A DNA stretch of 64,000 bases. Source: Betaproteobacteria bacterium. GTDB lineage: Bacteria; Pseudomonadota; Gammaproteobacteria; Burkholderiales; Thiobacillaceae. Below, in pieces: positions 34,545 to 43,836 of this stretch. Positions within the stretch are counted from its first letter, which is position 1. Each line of letters opens with the position of its first letter. The notes below the pieces were generated by a model, which worked only from the letters and a program-made list of their open reading frames with translations, did not search any database and was not told where the DNA came from. Location: assembly GCA_016234655.1 (NCBI GenBank), contig JACRAU010000015.1, positions 124,001 to 188,000 on the forward strand, read 5' to 3'. The translations under genes and the position numbers were made by a program.

Positions 34545-34613
34545 GAGGCCCCTCCCGGGGCCGAATGTGCGCTGCCAGGATACCCAAAGGGCATAAAGGC
34601 CGCTTCTACGAGG
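34541..34613. repeat. REP-like pair with GTAG heads after mnmA
   Basis: GTAGGAGGCCCC, TCCC, GGGGCCGAA (34541-34564) forms a six-base stem whose GTAG holds the mnmA stop. About 30 bases later the minus strand reads GTAGAAGCGGCCTTTATG (34596-34613 region), an inverted partner with the same head. The pair resembles a REPIN/BIME unit between the convergent mnmA and GST genes. Confidence 0.65.
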
Positions 34614-34619
34614 GGGTGC

Positions 34620-35270
34620 TCAGGCGGCGGGCGGAATGGTCTCTTTGAACGCAGGCCGTTCCATCAGGCGATCATAGAGTTCGGCCAGATTGGGGTGGCT
34701 GCGCCGCCAGTCGATCTCGTCCTTGTAGCGCAAATCCAGATAGCCCAAGGCACAACCGACGCAGATGTCGGCCAGGCCGTAGGCCTCGCCGTGGCACCAA
34801 TCGCGCTGGCCGAGTTCTTCGCTCATCTCTTCCAGCGCGGCGCTGACCTTCTTCATTTGCCGATCGATCCAGGCCTTGTCCTGCTGCTTGGTCGGACGCT
34901 TGCGCTCCAGGAAAACCAGGGCGGCGGCATCGCATAGGCCATCGGTCAGGGCCTCCCAGCGCTTCACCGCGATGCGGGCGCGGGCATCCTTGGGCAGGAG
35001 GTGGCCGACCGGGCTGATGCTGTCTAGGTATTCGACGATGACGCGGGAATCGAAAATGCTTTTGCCATCCTCCGGCACCCACACCGGCACCTTGCCCAAG
35101 GGGTTGTGCTTGGGGACTTGGGTGTCCTCGTTCCAAGGGATGTCGATGACGAGTTCGTATTCGACACGCTTCTCGGTGGCAACGATGCGCACCTTACGCG
35201 CAAACGGACTGGTTAGCGAAGCGATCAGCTTGGCTTTGTGATTGGCAGTACTGGTTTTTTTTGCAGCCAT
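34620..35270 (-). CDS. Glutathione S-transferase family protein
   Basis: 216 residues. The N-terminal thioredoxin fold has SPFARKVRIVATEK near 20-33 (Ser likely contacts glutathione), VPVWVPEDGKSIFDSRVIVEYLD near 60-82, the GSH-binding cis-Pro and Ser region, and an all-helical C-terminal domain with GLADICVGCALGYLD. Probably a cytoplasmic detoxification or stringent-starvation-like GST. Substrate unknown. It stands alone between mnmA and gltX. Confidence 0.9.
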   Translation of the reverse strand: MAAKKTSTANHKAKLIASLTSPFARKVRIVATEKRVEYELVIDIPWNEDTQVPKHNPLGKVPVWVPEDGKSIFDSRVIVEYLDSISPVGHLLPKDARARIAVKRWEALTDGLCDAAALVFLERKRPTKQQDKAWIDRQMKKVSAALEEMSEELGQRDWCHGEAYGLADICVGCALGYLDLRYKDEIDWRRSHPNLAELYDRLMERPAFKETIPPAA

Positions 35271-35401
35271 TTTTAATTCTGTTGAGGACGATTCAGTGAC
35301 ACCGCGACCGAAGGTCTGCGCGAGTTTCTTGCTTATCGGCCACGCCCGTTATGGATCGTGAGGTCGCTATTCTACCGGCTTGCCGGGATAAGGGTTAGCG
35401 T

Positions 35402-36820
35402 TCAGTGCGCTTGTACCACGGCCAGGGCATGCGGCCATGCCGTCTCGAAACGGTGCATGGTTTCGTTTCGCCCAAGCAGTTCAAGGGTTTTGTCCAGCGA
35501 CGGGGTCTGTGCCGTGCCAAACAGCACTAGACGCAGCGGAATTCCGATCTGGCCCATCTTGAGGCCGAATGCCTTGGACGTGTCCTTGAGCAATTGGTTG
35601 ATGCTTGCCGCCGCCCATTCGATGCTGGCCATGTCGGTTTTCAATTTTTCCATGGCGGGCAGCGCGTCTATCGTCAGCTTGGCCTTGAGTTCATCCACGG
35701 TGGGTTCGGTCTGGCGGAAGAAGATATGGCAGGCGTCGGCCAGTTCCTCGACCGTGGCAACGCGTTCTTTCAGCAAGCCCATCAGCTTGGCTAAGTCAGG
35801 GCCGCCGCCGTGTTCGATACCCTGCTTGTGCAAGAAGGGCAGCACCAGCCCGGCCAAGCGGTCGTTGTCGGCCTCCTTGAGGTATTGCTGGTTGAGCCAG
35901 GCCAGCTTTTCTTGGTCGAAGCGGGCGGGGGAGTGGCTGACGTTGCCGGCATCGAACCACTCGACGAATTGCTGCATGGTGAATTTCTCGTCGTCGCCAT
36001 GGCCCCAGCCTAGGCGGGCCAGATAGTTGAGCAGGGCCTCGGGCAGATAGCCGTCTTCCAGATATTGCAGCACCGACACCGCGCCGTGCCGTTTGGACAG
36101 GCGCTCGCCGTCGTGGCCGAGGATCATCGGCACGTGGGCGAAGGTCGGCGGCTCGGCGCCCAGGGCACGGTAGATATTGATCTGGCGCGGGGTGTTGTTC
36201 ACGTGGTCGTCACCGCGTATGCAGTGGGTGATGCCCATGTCCCAGTCGTCGACCACCACGCCGAAGTTGTAGGTGGGGATGCCGTCGCCACGCATCAGCA
36301 CCAAGTCGTCGAGTTCGCTGTTCGCCACCGTGATGCTGCCCTTGATCATGTCATCCCAACTCACCACGCCGTCGCACGGGGTCTTGAACCGCAACACCGG
36401 CTGCACGCCCTCTGGCGGCGGGGGCAGGGCCTTGCCTGGCTCCGGTCGCCAGCGTCCGTCGTAGCGCGGTTTTTCGCCCCGGGCGCGCTGCGCTTCGCGC
36501 ATGGCGTCGAGTTCTTCCTTGCTGGCATAACACCAATAGGCCCTGTCCTCGTCGAGCAGACGCTGGGCGATTTCCTGGTAGCGATCCAGCCGCTTCATCT
36601 GATAGAAGGGGCCTTCGTCCCAATCGATGCCCAGCCAGACCATGCCCTCCAAAATCGCGCGCTCGGATTCCAGCGTCGAGCGTTCCTGATCGGTATCCTC
36701 GATGCGCAGGATAAACTGGCCCCCATATTTGCGGGCGTAAGCCCAGGAAAACAGGGCGGTGCGAGCGCCGCCGATGTGCAGGTAGCCGGTAGGCGAGGGG
36801 GCGAAACGGGTGCGGACCAT
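35402..36820 (-). CDS. gltX: Glutamyl-tRNA synthetase
   Basis: 472 residues from MVRTRFAPSPTG. The HIGH motif is GYLHIGGARTALF and the KMSKS-type motif is GERLSKRHGAVSV near residue 240; RIEDTDQERS is also typical. It charges tRNA-Glu. A start 33 bases upstream (36853) is possible but the short form matches the family N-terminus. tRNA-Val lies upstream on the opposite strand. Confidence 0.97.
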   Translation of the reverse strand: MVRTRFAPSPTGYLHIGGARTALFSWAYARKYGGQFILRIEDTDQERSTLESERAILEGMVWLGIDWDEGPFYQMKRLDRYQEIAQRLLDEDRAYWCYASKEELDAMREAQRARGEKPRYDGRWRPEPGKALPPPPEGVQPVLRFKTPCDGVVSWDDMIKGSITVANSELDDLVLMRGDGIPTYNFGVVVDDWDMGITHCIRGDDHVNNTPRQINIYRALGAEPPTFAHVPMILGHDGERLSKRHGAVSVLQYLEDGYLPEALLNYLARLGWGHGDDEKFTMQQFVEWFDAGNVSHSPARFDQEKLAWLNQQYLKEADNDRLAGLVLPFLHKQGIEHGGGPDLAKLMGLLKERVATVEELADACHIFFRQTEPTVDELKAKLTIDALPAMEKLKTDMASIEWAAASINQLLKDTSKAFGLKMGQIGIPLRLVLFGTAQTPSLDKTLELLGRNETMHRFETAWPHALAVVQAH

Positions 36821-36888
36821 AGAGGTGAGCGAAGCAGAGAGAAAGGGCAGCATTCTACCGGAGGTGGGCTCGCGCCCTCAAAAAGCTT

Positions 36889-36917
36889 TTGACCGTAATG
36901 GGGGCTGTGGGTAGAAT
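36889..36917 (+). promoter_or_regulatory. Sigma-70 promoter of tRNA-Val
   Basis: TTGACC, 17 bases, TAGAAT: one mismatch in each hexamer and ideal spacing. It ends 13 bases before the tRNA 5' end, the usual distance for a short leader. Confidence 0.8.
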
Positions 36918-36930
36918 TGCGGCCTCTTTC

Positions 36931-37005
36931 GGGCAGCTAGCTCAGCGGTAGAGCACCGCCTTCACACGGCGGGGGTCACAGGTTCGAACCCTGTGCTGCC
37001 CACCA
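36931..37005 (+). tRNA. tRNA-Val (anticodon CAC)
   Basis: A full cloverleaf: acceptor stem GGGCAGC/GCTGCCC, D arm with GCTCAGCGGTAGAGC, anticodon stem CCGCC/GGCGG holding loop TTCACAC (anticodon CAC), and T arm GGTTCGAACC. The CCA end is encoded. It reads GTG codons, frequent in this GC-rich genome. Confidence 0.97.
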
Positions 37006-37039
37006 ACTTCTATATCCTCACGAAATTTTGCTTTGTTTA

Positions 37040-37420
37040 TCAGGCCGTTGCTTCAATGATGTGCGACTGATATTCGGCTTTGATGACTTCCAACGCGCCT
37101 TTGGTTGGGATTTGGTAGATCAGCACGTCGTGTTTGCTTAGTACCGACATGATTTCCCGGTTGCGCTCATATTCAAAGCGGGTATACGAGAAGTTGGCGT
37201 ATGCATCGGTAGTGCTGGCTGGCCTATCGATTTTCGCTTGGCGAGACAACAGCGTTTGTTTCGTTTGGTCGTCGGCGGTATTGGAATTACGCGCAGCAGC
37301 AGACGTATTGTCGGCATTGCGTGCATCGATTGCACGTGTTGCGGCAACAATATGATTTCCACCCAAATTTTGTGTTTGGTTCAGGGCACTATAGTTGGTG
37401 ACCTGGCTACTTATTTCCAT
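37040..37420 (-). CDS. Hypothetical protein, 126 residues
   Basis: MEISSQVTNYSALNQTQNLG opens an Asn/Thr/Gln/Ala-rich, polar N-terminal half (about 1-65), followed by a more ordered part (FSYTRFEYERNREIMSVLSK and KGALEVIKAEYQSHIIEATA). No signal peptide or membrane segment. Base composition is clearly more AT-rich than neighbours. No family recognised. With the 91-residue gene next to it, it forms a small island between two tRNA genes. No good ribosome site was found (GGGAAGCT before the ATG is weak). Confidence 0.6.
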   Translation of the reverse strand: MEISSQVTNYSALNQTQNLGGNHIVAATRAIDARNADNTSAAARNSNTADDQTKQTLLSRQAKIDRPASTTDAYANFSYTRFEYERNREIMSVLSKHDVLIYQIPTKGALEVIKAEYQSHIIEATA

Positions 37421-37496
37421 AGCTTCCCGACCGTTTAGACAAGAACGCTAAGATTTGTAGTTATTGTAGCCAGACCGTAATACATAGATAAGCAGA

Positions 37497-37535
37497 AAAG
37501 CCTTGCGAGGACTAGTAAAAAAGTACTAGCAAGAC
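37497..37535 (-). terminator. Possible terminator after the 91-residue orphan gene
   Basis: CTAGTA (37512-37517) and TACTAG (37524-37529) pair, with outer CTTGC/GCAAG; on the minus strand a GGCTTTTC tract follows. Stem is AT-rich and partly mismatched, so strength is doubtful. Confidence 0.5.
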
Positions 37536-37552
37536 TTTATGAGGGCGCCCGA

Positions 37553-37828
37553 TTAGAACGACTTCTCGGTCTGTTGATAAGCGGCAATCGCTTTGCTGCT
37601 GGGCTGAATGGGTGTTTGCTGGGGGTTTGCGACCGTGCTGACGGTATCCGCGCGATCTGCCGCCGCGAGTCGCTTGGCTTGTTGGCTGATCTCGACCTTG
37701 TCTTGGGCCGGGCCTTGGCTGGTTTGAGGCGCGTTGTCTTGTGCTTGTGTACGCGCTTGTGCGCTCTGCCTCGCATAGGACTCGACCGCCGAGGCGGCGT
37801 TCAAGTTACCGATAGAATCGATGGCCAT
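37553..37828 (-). CDS. Hypothetical protein, 91 residues, FlgM-like layout
   Basis: MAIDSIGNLNAAS, then a Gln/Ala/Thr-rich disordered stretch (about 15-45), then KVEISQQAKRLAAADRA, then another Pro/Gln-rich tail. The order (M-x-I-D start, polar linker, VEIS..A..L helix) recalls FlgM and small motility-associated proteins, but similarity is in style only and no function is assigned. AAGGAAGG is a strong ribosome site before the ATG, supporting a real gene. Lies next to the 126-residue orphan on the same strand. Confidence 0.65.
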   Translation of the reverse strand: MAIDSIGNLNAASAVESYARQSAQARTQAQDNAPQTSQGPAQDKVEISQQAKRLAAADRADTVSTVANPQQTPIQPSSKAIAAYQQTEKSF

Positions 37829-37880
37829 GGTCTGTCCTTCCTTGAAATCGTGCTGGCGAAAATATGGCTAGAGTCAGACC

Positions 37881-37907
37881 ATTATAGACTTCGTGGAAAA
37901 TTGCCAA
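37881..37907 (-). promoter_or_regulatory. Possible sigma-70 promoter of the 91-residue gene
   Basis: On the minus strand TTGGCA, 15 bases, TATAAT. The -10 is perfect; the spacing is shorter than the ideal 17. It ends 52 bases before the ATG. Confidence 0.5.
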
Positions 37908-37951
37908 TGAGCCAATGCAATGGCTAGTCCGTGCCGGCATTGCATGAAACC

Positions 37952-37982
37952 AAACAAAAAGGCCCGCATCGCTGCGGGCCTT
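37952..37982 (-). terminator. Terminator of tRNA-Asn
   Basis: On the minus strand GGCCCGC pairs with GCGGGCC over a short loop, followed by TTTTTGTTTGG. It starts about ten bases after the tRNA 3' end. Confidence 0.85.
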
Positions 37983-37990
37983 GCTGTATC

Positions 37991-38066
37991 TGGCTCCCCG
38001 ACCTGGGCTCGAACCAGGGACCTGCGGATTAACAGTCCGTCGCTCTACCGACTGAGCTATCGGGGA
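37991..38066 (-). tRNA. tRNA-Asn (anticodon GTT)
   Basis: A 76-base cloverleaf on the minus strand: acceptor TCCCCGA/TCGGGGA, D arm with GCTCAGTCGGTAGAGC, anticodon stem ACGGA with loop CTGTTAA (anticodon GTT), T arm GGTTCGAGCC, encoded CCA. A consensus promoter precedes and a terminator follows. Confidence 0.97.
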
Positions 38067-38080
38067 ATTGAAAGACCGCG

Positions 38081-38109
38081 ATCATACAAACGACGCGGTT
38101 TTCGGTCAA
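38081..38109 (-). promoter_or_regulatory. Sigma-70 promoter of tRNA-Asn
   Basis: On the minus strand TTGACC, 17 bases, TATGAT, 14 bases before the tRNA. Same -35 hexamer as the tRNA-Val promoter. Confidence 0.8.
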
Positions 38110-38117
38110 TACAATCT

Positions 38118-39308
38118 TTACTTCAAAGCGTTCGTGATGCGTTCCAACGCCTTCTCCAGGTTCTGCATCGAGGTGGCGAAAGAAAGGCGGATATAGCCCT
38201 CGGCGCCGAAGGCCGAACCGGGCACCAGGGCGACGCCGTGGTCGAGCAGATACTGGCTCAGCGCCATGTCGCTCTTGGCCGTGAGCTTGCCGGCGGCAAA
38301 CAGCTTGTCGATGGCCTCGCGCACGTCGGGGAAGGCATAGAAGGCGCCGCCGCTCTCCACGCATTTCACGCCGGGCATGGCGTTCAGGCGGTCGACCACG
38401 AAGCGGTGGCGTTCCTTGAAGGCGGCGAGCATCGGTTGCATGCAGGCCTGGTCGCCGTTGAGCGCGGCCTCGGCCGCCACCTGCGAGATCGAGGTGGGGT
38501 TGGAGGTGCTCTGCGACTGGATGTTCTCCATGGCGGCGATCAGGTCGGTCGGGCCGGCGTTGTAGCCGATGCGCCAGCCGGTCATGGCATAGGCCTTGGA
38601 CACGCCGTTGAGCACCACGGTGCGCTCATACAGGTCCGGGCAGGCATTCAGGATGTTGACGAAGGGCGTGTCGACCAGACGGATGTGCTCGTACATGTCG
38701 TCGCTGGCGATCAGCACCTTCGGATGCTTGCGTAATACCTCGCCCAAGGCCTTGAGTTCATCCAGGCTATAGACCGCGCCGGTCGGGTTGGACGGGCTGT
38801 TGATCACCAGCATGCGGGTGCGGGCGGTGATGGCCTTTTCCAGTTGCGCCGGGGTGAGCTTGAAGCCTTGCTCGATGCCGGCCTCGACGACCACCGGCTT
38901 GCCTTCGGCCAGGATGACGATGTCCGGGTAGGACACCCAATAGGGCGCCGGGACGATGACCTCGTCGCCTGGGTTGATATAGGCTTGGCACAGGTTGTAG
39001 AAGCCCTGTTTGCCGCCGCAGGAGACCAGGATTTGCTTGGTGCTGTAGTCGAGGCCGTTTTCCCGCTTGAATTTGTCGACGATGGCCTGTTTCAGGCTGG
39101 GCGTGCCGCCGACGGCGGTGTACTTGGTGAAACCCTTGTTGATCGCCTCAATCGCAGCGTCCTTGATGTGCTGCGGGGTGTCGAAATCGGGTTCGCCCAC
39201 GCCCAGGCCGATGATGTCGCGGCCGTCGGCCTTGAGCTTGGCCGCCAGGGCCGACACTGCCAGGGTGGGGGAGGGCTTGATGTTCTTGACGCGGTTGGAG
39301 AGTTCCAA
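38118..39308 (-). CDS. Aspartate aminotransferase (class I, subgroup I-gamma)
   Basis: 396 residues. The PLP lysine is in VLNGVSKAYAMTGWRIGYNAG near residue 235; NSPSNPTGAVYS near 170 and YIRLSFATS near 370 (substrate-carboxylate Arg) are typical. N-terminus LSNRVKNIKPSPTLAVSALAAKLKADG matches I-gamma enzymes, which transaminate aspartate and often also prephenate. Cytoplasmic. Diverges from uvrB. The exact substrate range cannot be read from sequence, so no symbol is given. Confidence 0.93.
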   Translation of the reverse strand: MELSNRVKNIKPSPTLAVSALAAKLKADGRDIIGLGVGEPDFDTPQHIKDAAIEAINKGFTKYTAVGGTPSLKQAIVDKFKRENGLDYSTKQILVSCGGKQGFYNLCQAYINPGDEVIVPAPYWVSYPDIVILAEGKPVVVEAGIEQGFKLTPAQLEKAITARTRMLVINSPSNPTGAVYSLDELKALGEVLRKHPKVLIASDDMYEHIRLVDTPFVNILNACPDLYERTVVLNGVSKAYAMTGWRIGYNAGPTDLIAAMENIQSQSTSNPTSISQVAAEAALNGDQACMQPMLAAFKERHRFVVDRLNAMPGVKCVESGGAFYAFPDVREAIDKLFAAGKLTAKSDMALSQYLLDHGVALVPGSAFGAEGYIRLSFATSMQNLEKALERITNALK

Positions 39309-39391
39309 GATTAAACCTTCTGCAAATCGTCGCGCGTGGGGTGGGTGTGACCTGATAACATGGATCGGTTTTCGCGCGCGAAATTCTACCT

Positions 39392-41425
<2,034 letters not shown>

Positions 41426-41524
41426 CCGGCTGGCCCGCATAATGCCGGCATGCTTCCAGTCAGGTAGGCGCGTCGAGTACCAATCGACTAAGTTTCGTGC
41501 CAAGATAATTCGCCATGCCAAATG

Positions 41525-41550
41525 AAGACACCTCCCGAAGGAGGTGTCTT
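41525..41550. repeat. Strong hairpin between uvrB and the SCP2-like gene
   Basis: AAGACACCTCC and GGAGGTGTCTT form a perfect 11-base stem; read on the minus strand the loop is TTCG, a very stable tetraloop. It stands 31 bases left of the terminator at 41581 and may be a second stop for readthrough or a 3'-end processing hairpin. Confidence 0.7.
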
Positions 41551-41580
41551 GTGCATCAGAGACATAATGGCGCTGAAAAC

Positions 41581-41609
41581 AAAAAAGCCCGCATGAAGCG
41601 GGCTTTTTT
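41581..41609. terminator. Bidirectional terminator, uvrB and SCP2-like gene
   Basis: AAAAAAGCCCGC, ATGA, AGCGGGCTTTTTT: GC stem flanked by A on the left and T on the right, so it works for both convergent genes. Confidence 0.9.
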
Positions 41610-41625
41610 GCGGAAGTGGCTAGGC

Positions 41626-42132
41626 TTACTTCGCCGGACAAGCTGCGTCGCCAGGGACCTTGGCGGCCAGTTCGATGAACTCGGTGAACGGGCCCATGAC
41701 CTTCATGGCTTCGAATTTCGGGCCGGTGAATTTGAGGTCGCCGAACATCATGGCGGTGGCCGGGTTCATGCTGGATTTCCAGTCCTTGGTTTCGGCGTGC
41801 ATCAGGTAATCGGAGTCGTAGTCGAGGCTGGCGGTCATGACCTTGCCGCCGTAGGTGCACATGGCCTTGCCGTCCTTGGGCTGGATCTTCATCTCGACCT
41901 TGGTGGACTCGCCGCAATCGGTGCGGTACATGTGGATGATCTTGTAGCCGCGGCCCTTGTCGTTCTTGATCCAGCCGTCGGTCATCTTCGGGTTGGCGGT
42001 CAGTTCTTTGCTGCTGTTCCAACCTTGGCAGGCCTGCACGGCCCAGTCGGCCGACATGTAGGGGCCCGCGAAGGCGGCTGGTGCGGCGGTGATGAGGCCG
42101 GCGGTAATGAGGGCGGCGAAGTGCTTTTGCAT
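41626..42132 (-). CDS. Secreted SCP2-like (sterol carrier) domain protein
   Basis: 168 residues from MQKHFAALITAG, chosen because GGAGGAAACACA stands directly before it. A Sec signal peptide ends near AAFAGP (about 21). The C-terminal half (SSMNPATAMMFGDLKFTGPKFEAMKVMGPF) matches SCP2 sterol-binding proteins, which hold lipids in a hydrophobic pocket. Four cysteines (ACQGW, TDCGE, MCTYG, AACPAK) could form two disulfides. Likely periplasmic lipid handling. A 13-base palindromic motif upstream is shared with the sulfide dehydrogenase operon. Confidence 0.75.
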   Translation of the reverse strand: MQKHFAALITAGLITAAPAAFAGPYMSADWAVQACQGWNSSKELTANPKMTDGWIKNDKGRGYKIIHMYRTDCGESTKVEMKIQPKDGKAMCTYGGKVMTASLDYDSDYLMHAETKDWKSSMNPATAMMFGDLKFTGPKFEAMKVMGPFTEFIELAAKVPGDAACPAK

Positions 42133-42190
42133 TGTGTTTCCTCCATCGAAAAGTAGGCGACCCAATAGGTCGAGGGCTAGCGTAGTTGGA

Positions 42191-42204
42191 ACATACCAGT
42201 CTGT
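42191..42204. promoter_or_regulatory. Palindromic operator-like site upstream of the SCP2-like gene
   Basis: ACATACCAGTCTGT is an imperfect palindrome of the ACAnACC-GGTnTGT type seen at TetR-family operators. Its first 13 bases recur exactly at 51512-51524 before fccA. It lies about 60-70 bases before the SCP2-like gene start. The regulator is not identified. Confidence 0.5.
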
Positions 42205-42253
42205 AAAGCCCCCGCAACAAATGGGGCGTTGATGGCCATTGCGGGATGGCGGC

Positions 42254-42904
42254 TTACTGCCGATGGGGTGTGCTCGCCAATTCGATTTGGCGCCGCAGGG
42301 TTTCCAGCGCGGCGTTGTCGCCGGCGGTTTCGGCGCGTTTGGCTTGGATATGCAGCCAGGCCAGCAAAGGCCGGCGCCAGCCTTGTTCCGATGCGGTTCG
42401 GCTGGCCAGGCCTAGGGTTTGCGGCGCGATGTCGCCGGCCTTGAATAGCAGGGCGCTGGCAAGCAGGCGGGCGAAGGGGTCGGCGATGGCCTGGGCGGCG
42501 CGGTTGCGTTCTTCGGCATGCCTGGCGCGGGCAAAGCCGGCGTAGTGCTCGGGCAGCAGGCGGTCGTCGCCTTGTTGTGTCGTTCCGGCCAGCAGGCGGG
42601 CATAGGCGGCCTCGCCGGGGGTGGCGTCTTCGGCCCGGTAGCCGCCGCAGGGGCCGAAGTCCAGGCCGGCGGTGTGCGTCGCGCAGCGGACGAGCTCGGC
42701 ATGCGCGGCCAAGTCGAGCCGGCCGGTGCGGGCGATCTCATTGCGGGCCTTGGCGAGGCTGGTCTCGGCCAGGCGGGTCTCGCCCATGAGCCATTGTTTT
42801 TGGTAGTGCTCCAGTTGCCGGGCGGCATTGGCCTTCCAGTCGGGTGGCGGCGTGCCGGCGCAGGCCGCGAGCAGGGGCAGGATCAGCCAGGTAAGCGGCT
42901 TCAT
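42254..42904 (-). CDS. Putative lipoprotein of the Mla-like operon
   Basis: 216 residues from MKPLTWLILPLLAACAG, with lipobox LAAC. The mature part is helical, Ala/Arg/Leu-rich, with cysteines in LVRCATHTAGLDFGPCGGY. No family recognised; it does not look like the ABC-type auxiliary lipoprotein (DUF330) I would expect. Its start overlaps the end of the MCE gene by four bases (ATGA), so it probably works with the transporter, perhaps at the outer membrane. Confidence 0.75.
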   Translation of the reverse strand: MKPLTWLILPLLAACAGTPPPDWKANAARQLEHYQKQWLMGETRLAETSLAKARNEIARTGRLDLAAHAELVRCATHTAGLDFGPCGGYRAEDATPGEAAYARLLAGTTQQGDDRLLPEHYAGFARARHAEERNRAAQAIADPFARLLASALLFKAGDIAPQTLGLASRTASEQGWRRPLLAWLHIQAKRAETAGDNAALETLRRQIELASTPHRQ

Positions 42905-43836
42905 GGCAGTTTCATCTCCACCTCGCGGGCGAACGGCCACTTGCGGTTGATCTCGTCGATGAGGCCGTTCACTTTGTTCACGCTGGCGTCGATTTCGCTG
43001 CGCAATAGAACCAGATCGGTGCTGGCCTCTTTCGCGTCGGCGAGAATCGCGTCGGCCTTTTTCAGGCTGTCGCGGGTTTGCAGCAAGGCGGCGTTGGCTT
43101 GTTGCATGGCTTTGTCGGTCTGGTCCATCACGCCGTCCTGGCCGAATACGCGCCGGTCCATCTTGAGCGACAGGCCGTTGAGCGAGGCGAGCAGCTTATT
43201 GCTTTGGTCTAGCGCGGCGATCACCTTCTTGGCCTTGTCGGCGCTGCCGAGCATGCCTTCCAGCACGCCGTATTCGCCGGTCATGCGACCCAGCACGGTA
43301 TTGCTGTGGCCTAGACTCTGATCCAGCGCGGAGCCTTCTTGAGTCAGGCGTTCCAGGTTGTCGAGCAGGGCCTTGGCGCGCGCGACCAGGGCGGGGAGCT
43401 CTTCGCCGATGTCGCCGGTATGGAGCTGGGGCGTGGCATCCGGGGCGAGCGGCGGTGCCTTGAGGTCGGTGCTATAGACGCGAATCTTGGCGCCGCCGAC
43501 CAGCGATTTTTGCAGGGTGAAGATGCTGGTGCCGCGTAGCCAACGCAGGTGCTTGGTCGGCACCTTGATCTCGACCCGGCCTTGGCCTTGCTCGGTCAGC
43601 GTGACGCGGCTGACCTCGCCGATCGGAAAGCCGGAGAAGTTGAGCGGCATGCCGATGGCGATGTTGTCGACCTCGTCGGCGATCAGGGTGATGGTGCGTG
43701 TCGGCTCGAACAGGCCACGGGCGAACAAGGTATAGACGAGGAACGCCACGGCGATGAAAACGGTGGCGCCGACCAAGAGGCCAACCTTGAGGCCGAGATG
43801 CTTGATCAAATGGGCGGGTAAAGGGGGGCGTGCCAT
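42901..43836 (-). CDS. MCE/MlaD family substrate-binding protein
   Basis: 311 residues from MARPPLPAHLIKHLG. One N-terminal membrane anchor (about 15-38) is followed by an MCE domain (about 45-125; TITLIADEVDNIAIGMPLNFSGFPIGEV) and a long helical region (about 150-300) that could form a tube or reach other partners. In MlaD-type proteins the MCE domain forms a hexameric ring that passes phospholipids. The frame from 44040 is a shadow of the ATPase gene. Overlaps the half-ATPase by 31 bases. Confidence 0.9.
   Translation of the reverse strand: MARPPLPAHLIKHLGLKVGLLVGATVFIAVAFLVYTLFARGLFEPTRTITLIADEVDNIAIGMPLNFSGFPIGEVSRVTLTEQGQGRVEIKVPTKHLRWLRGTSIFTLQKSLVGGAKIRVYSTDLKAPPLAPDATPQLHTGDIGEELPALVARAKALLDNLERLTQEGSALDQSLGHSNTVLGRMTGEYGVLEGMLGSADKAKKVIAALDQSNKLLASLNGLSLKMDRRVFGQDGVMDQTDKAMQQANAALLQTRDSLKKADAILADAKEASTDLVLLRSEIDASVNKVNGLIDEINRKWPFAREVEMKLP

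Noticed and set aside
36931-38066. Integrated element with attachment sites between the two tRNA genes
   Set aside because: No integrase and no direct repeat of either tRNA 3' end was found; only composition hints at transfer.
39309-39391. LexA (SOS) box before uvrB, and likewise before recN (55100-55217)
   Set aside because: No CTGT-N8-ACAG-like sequence was seen by eye in either region; the genome may use another LexA motif.
41426-41625. CRISPR-like array suspected from successive hairpins after uvrB
   Set aside because: The two stem-loops have different sequences and no repeated spacing; they are terminator-type hairpins.
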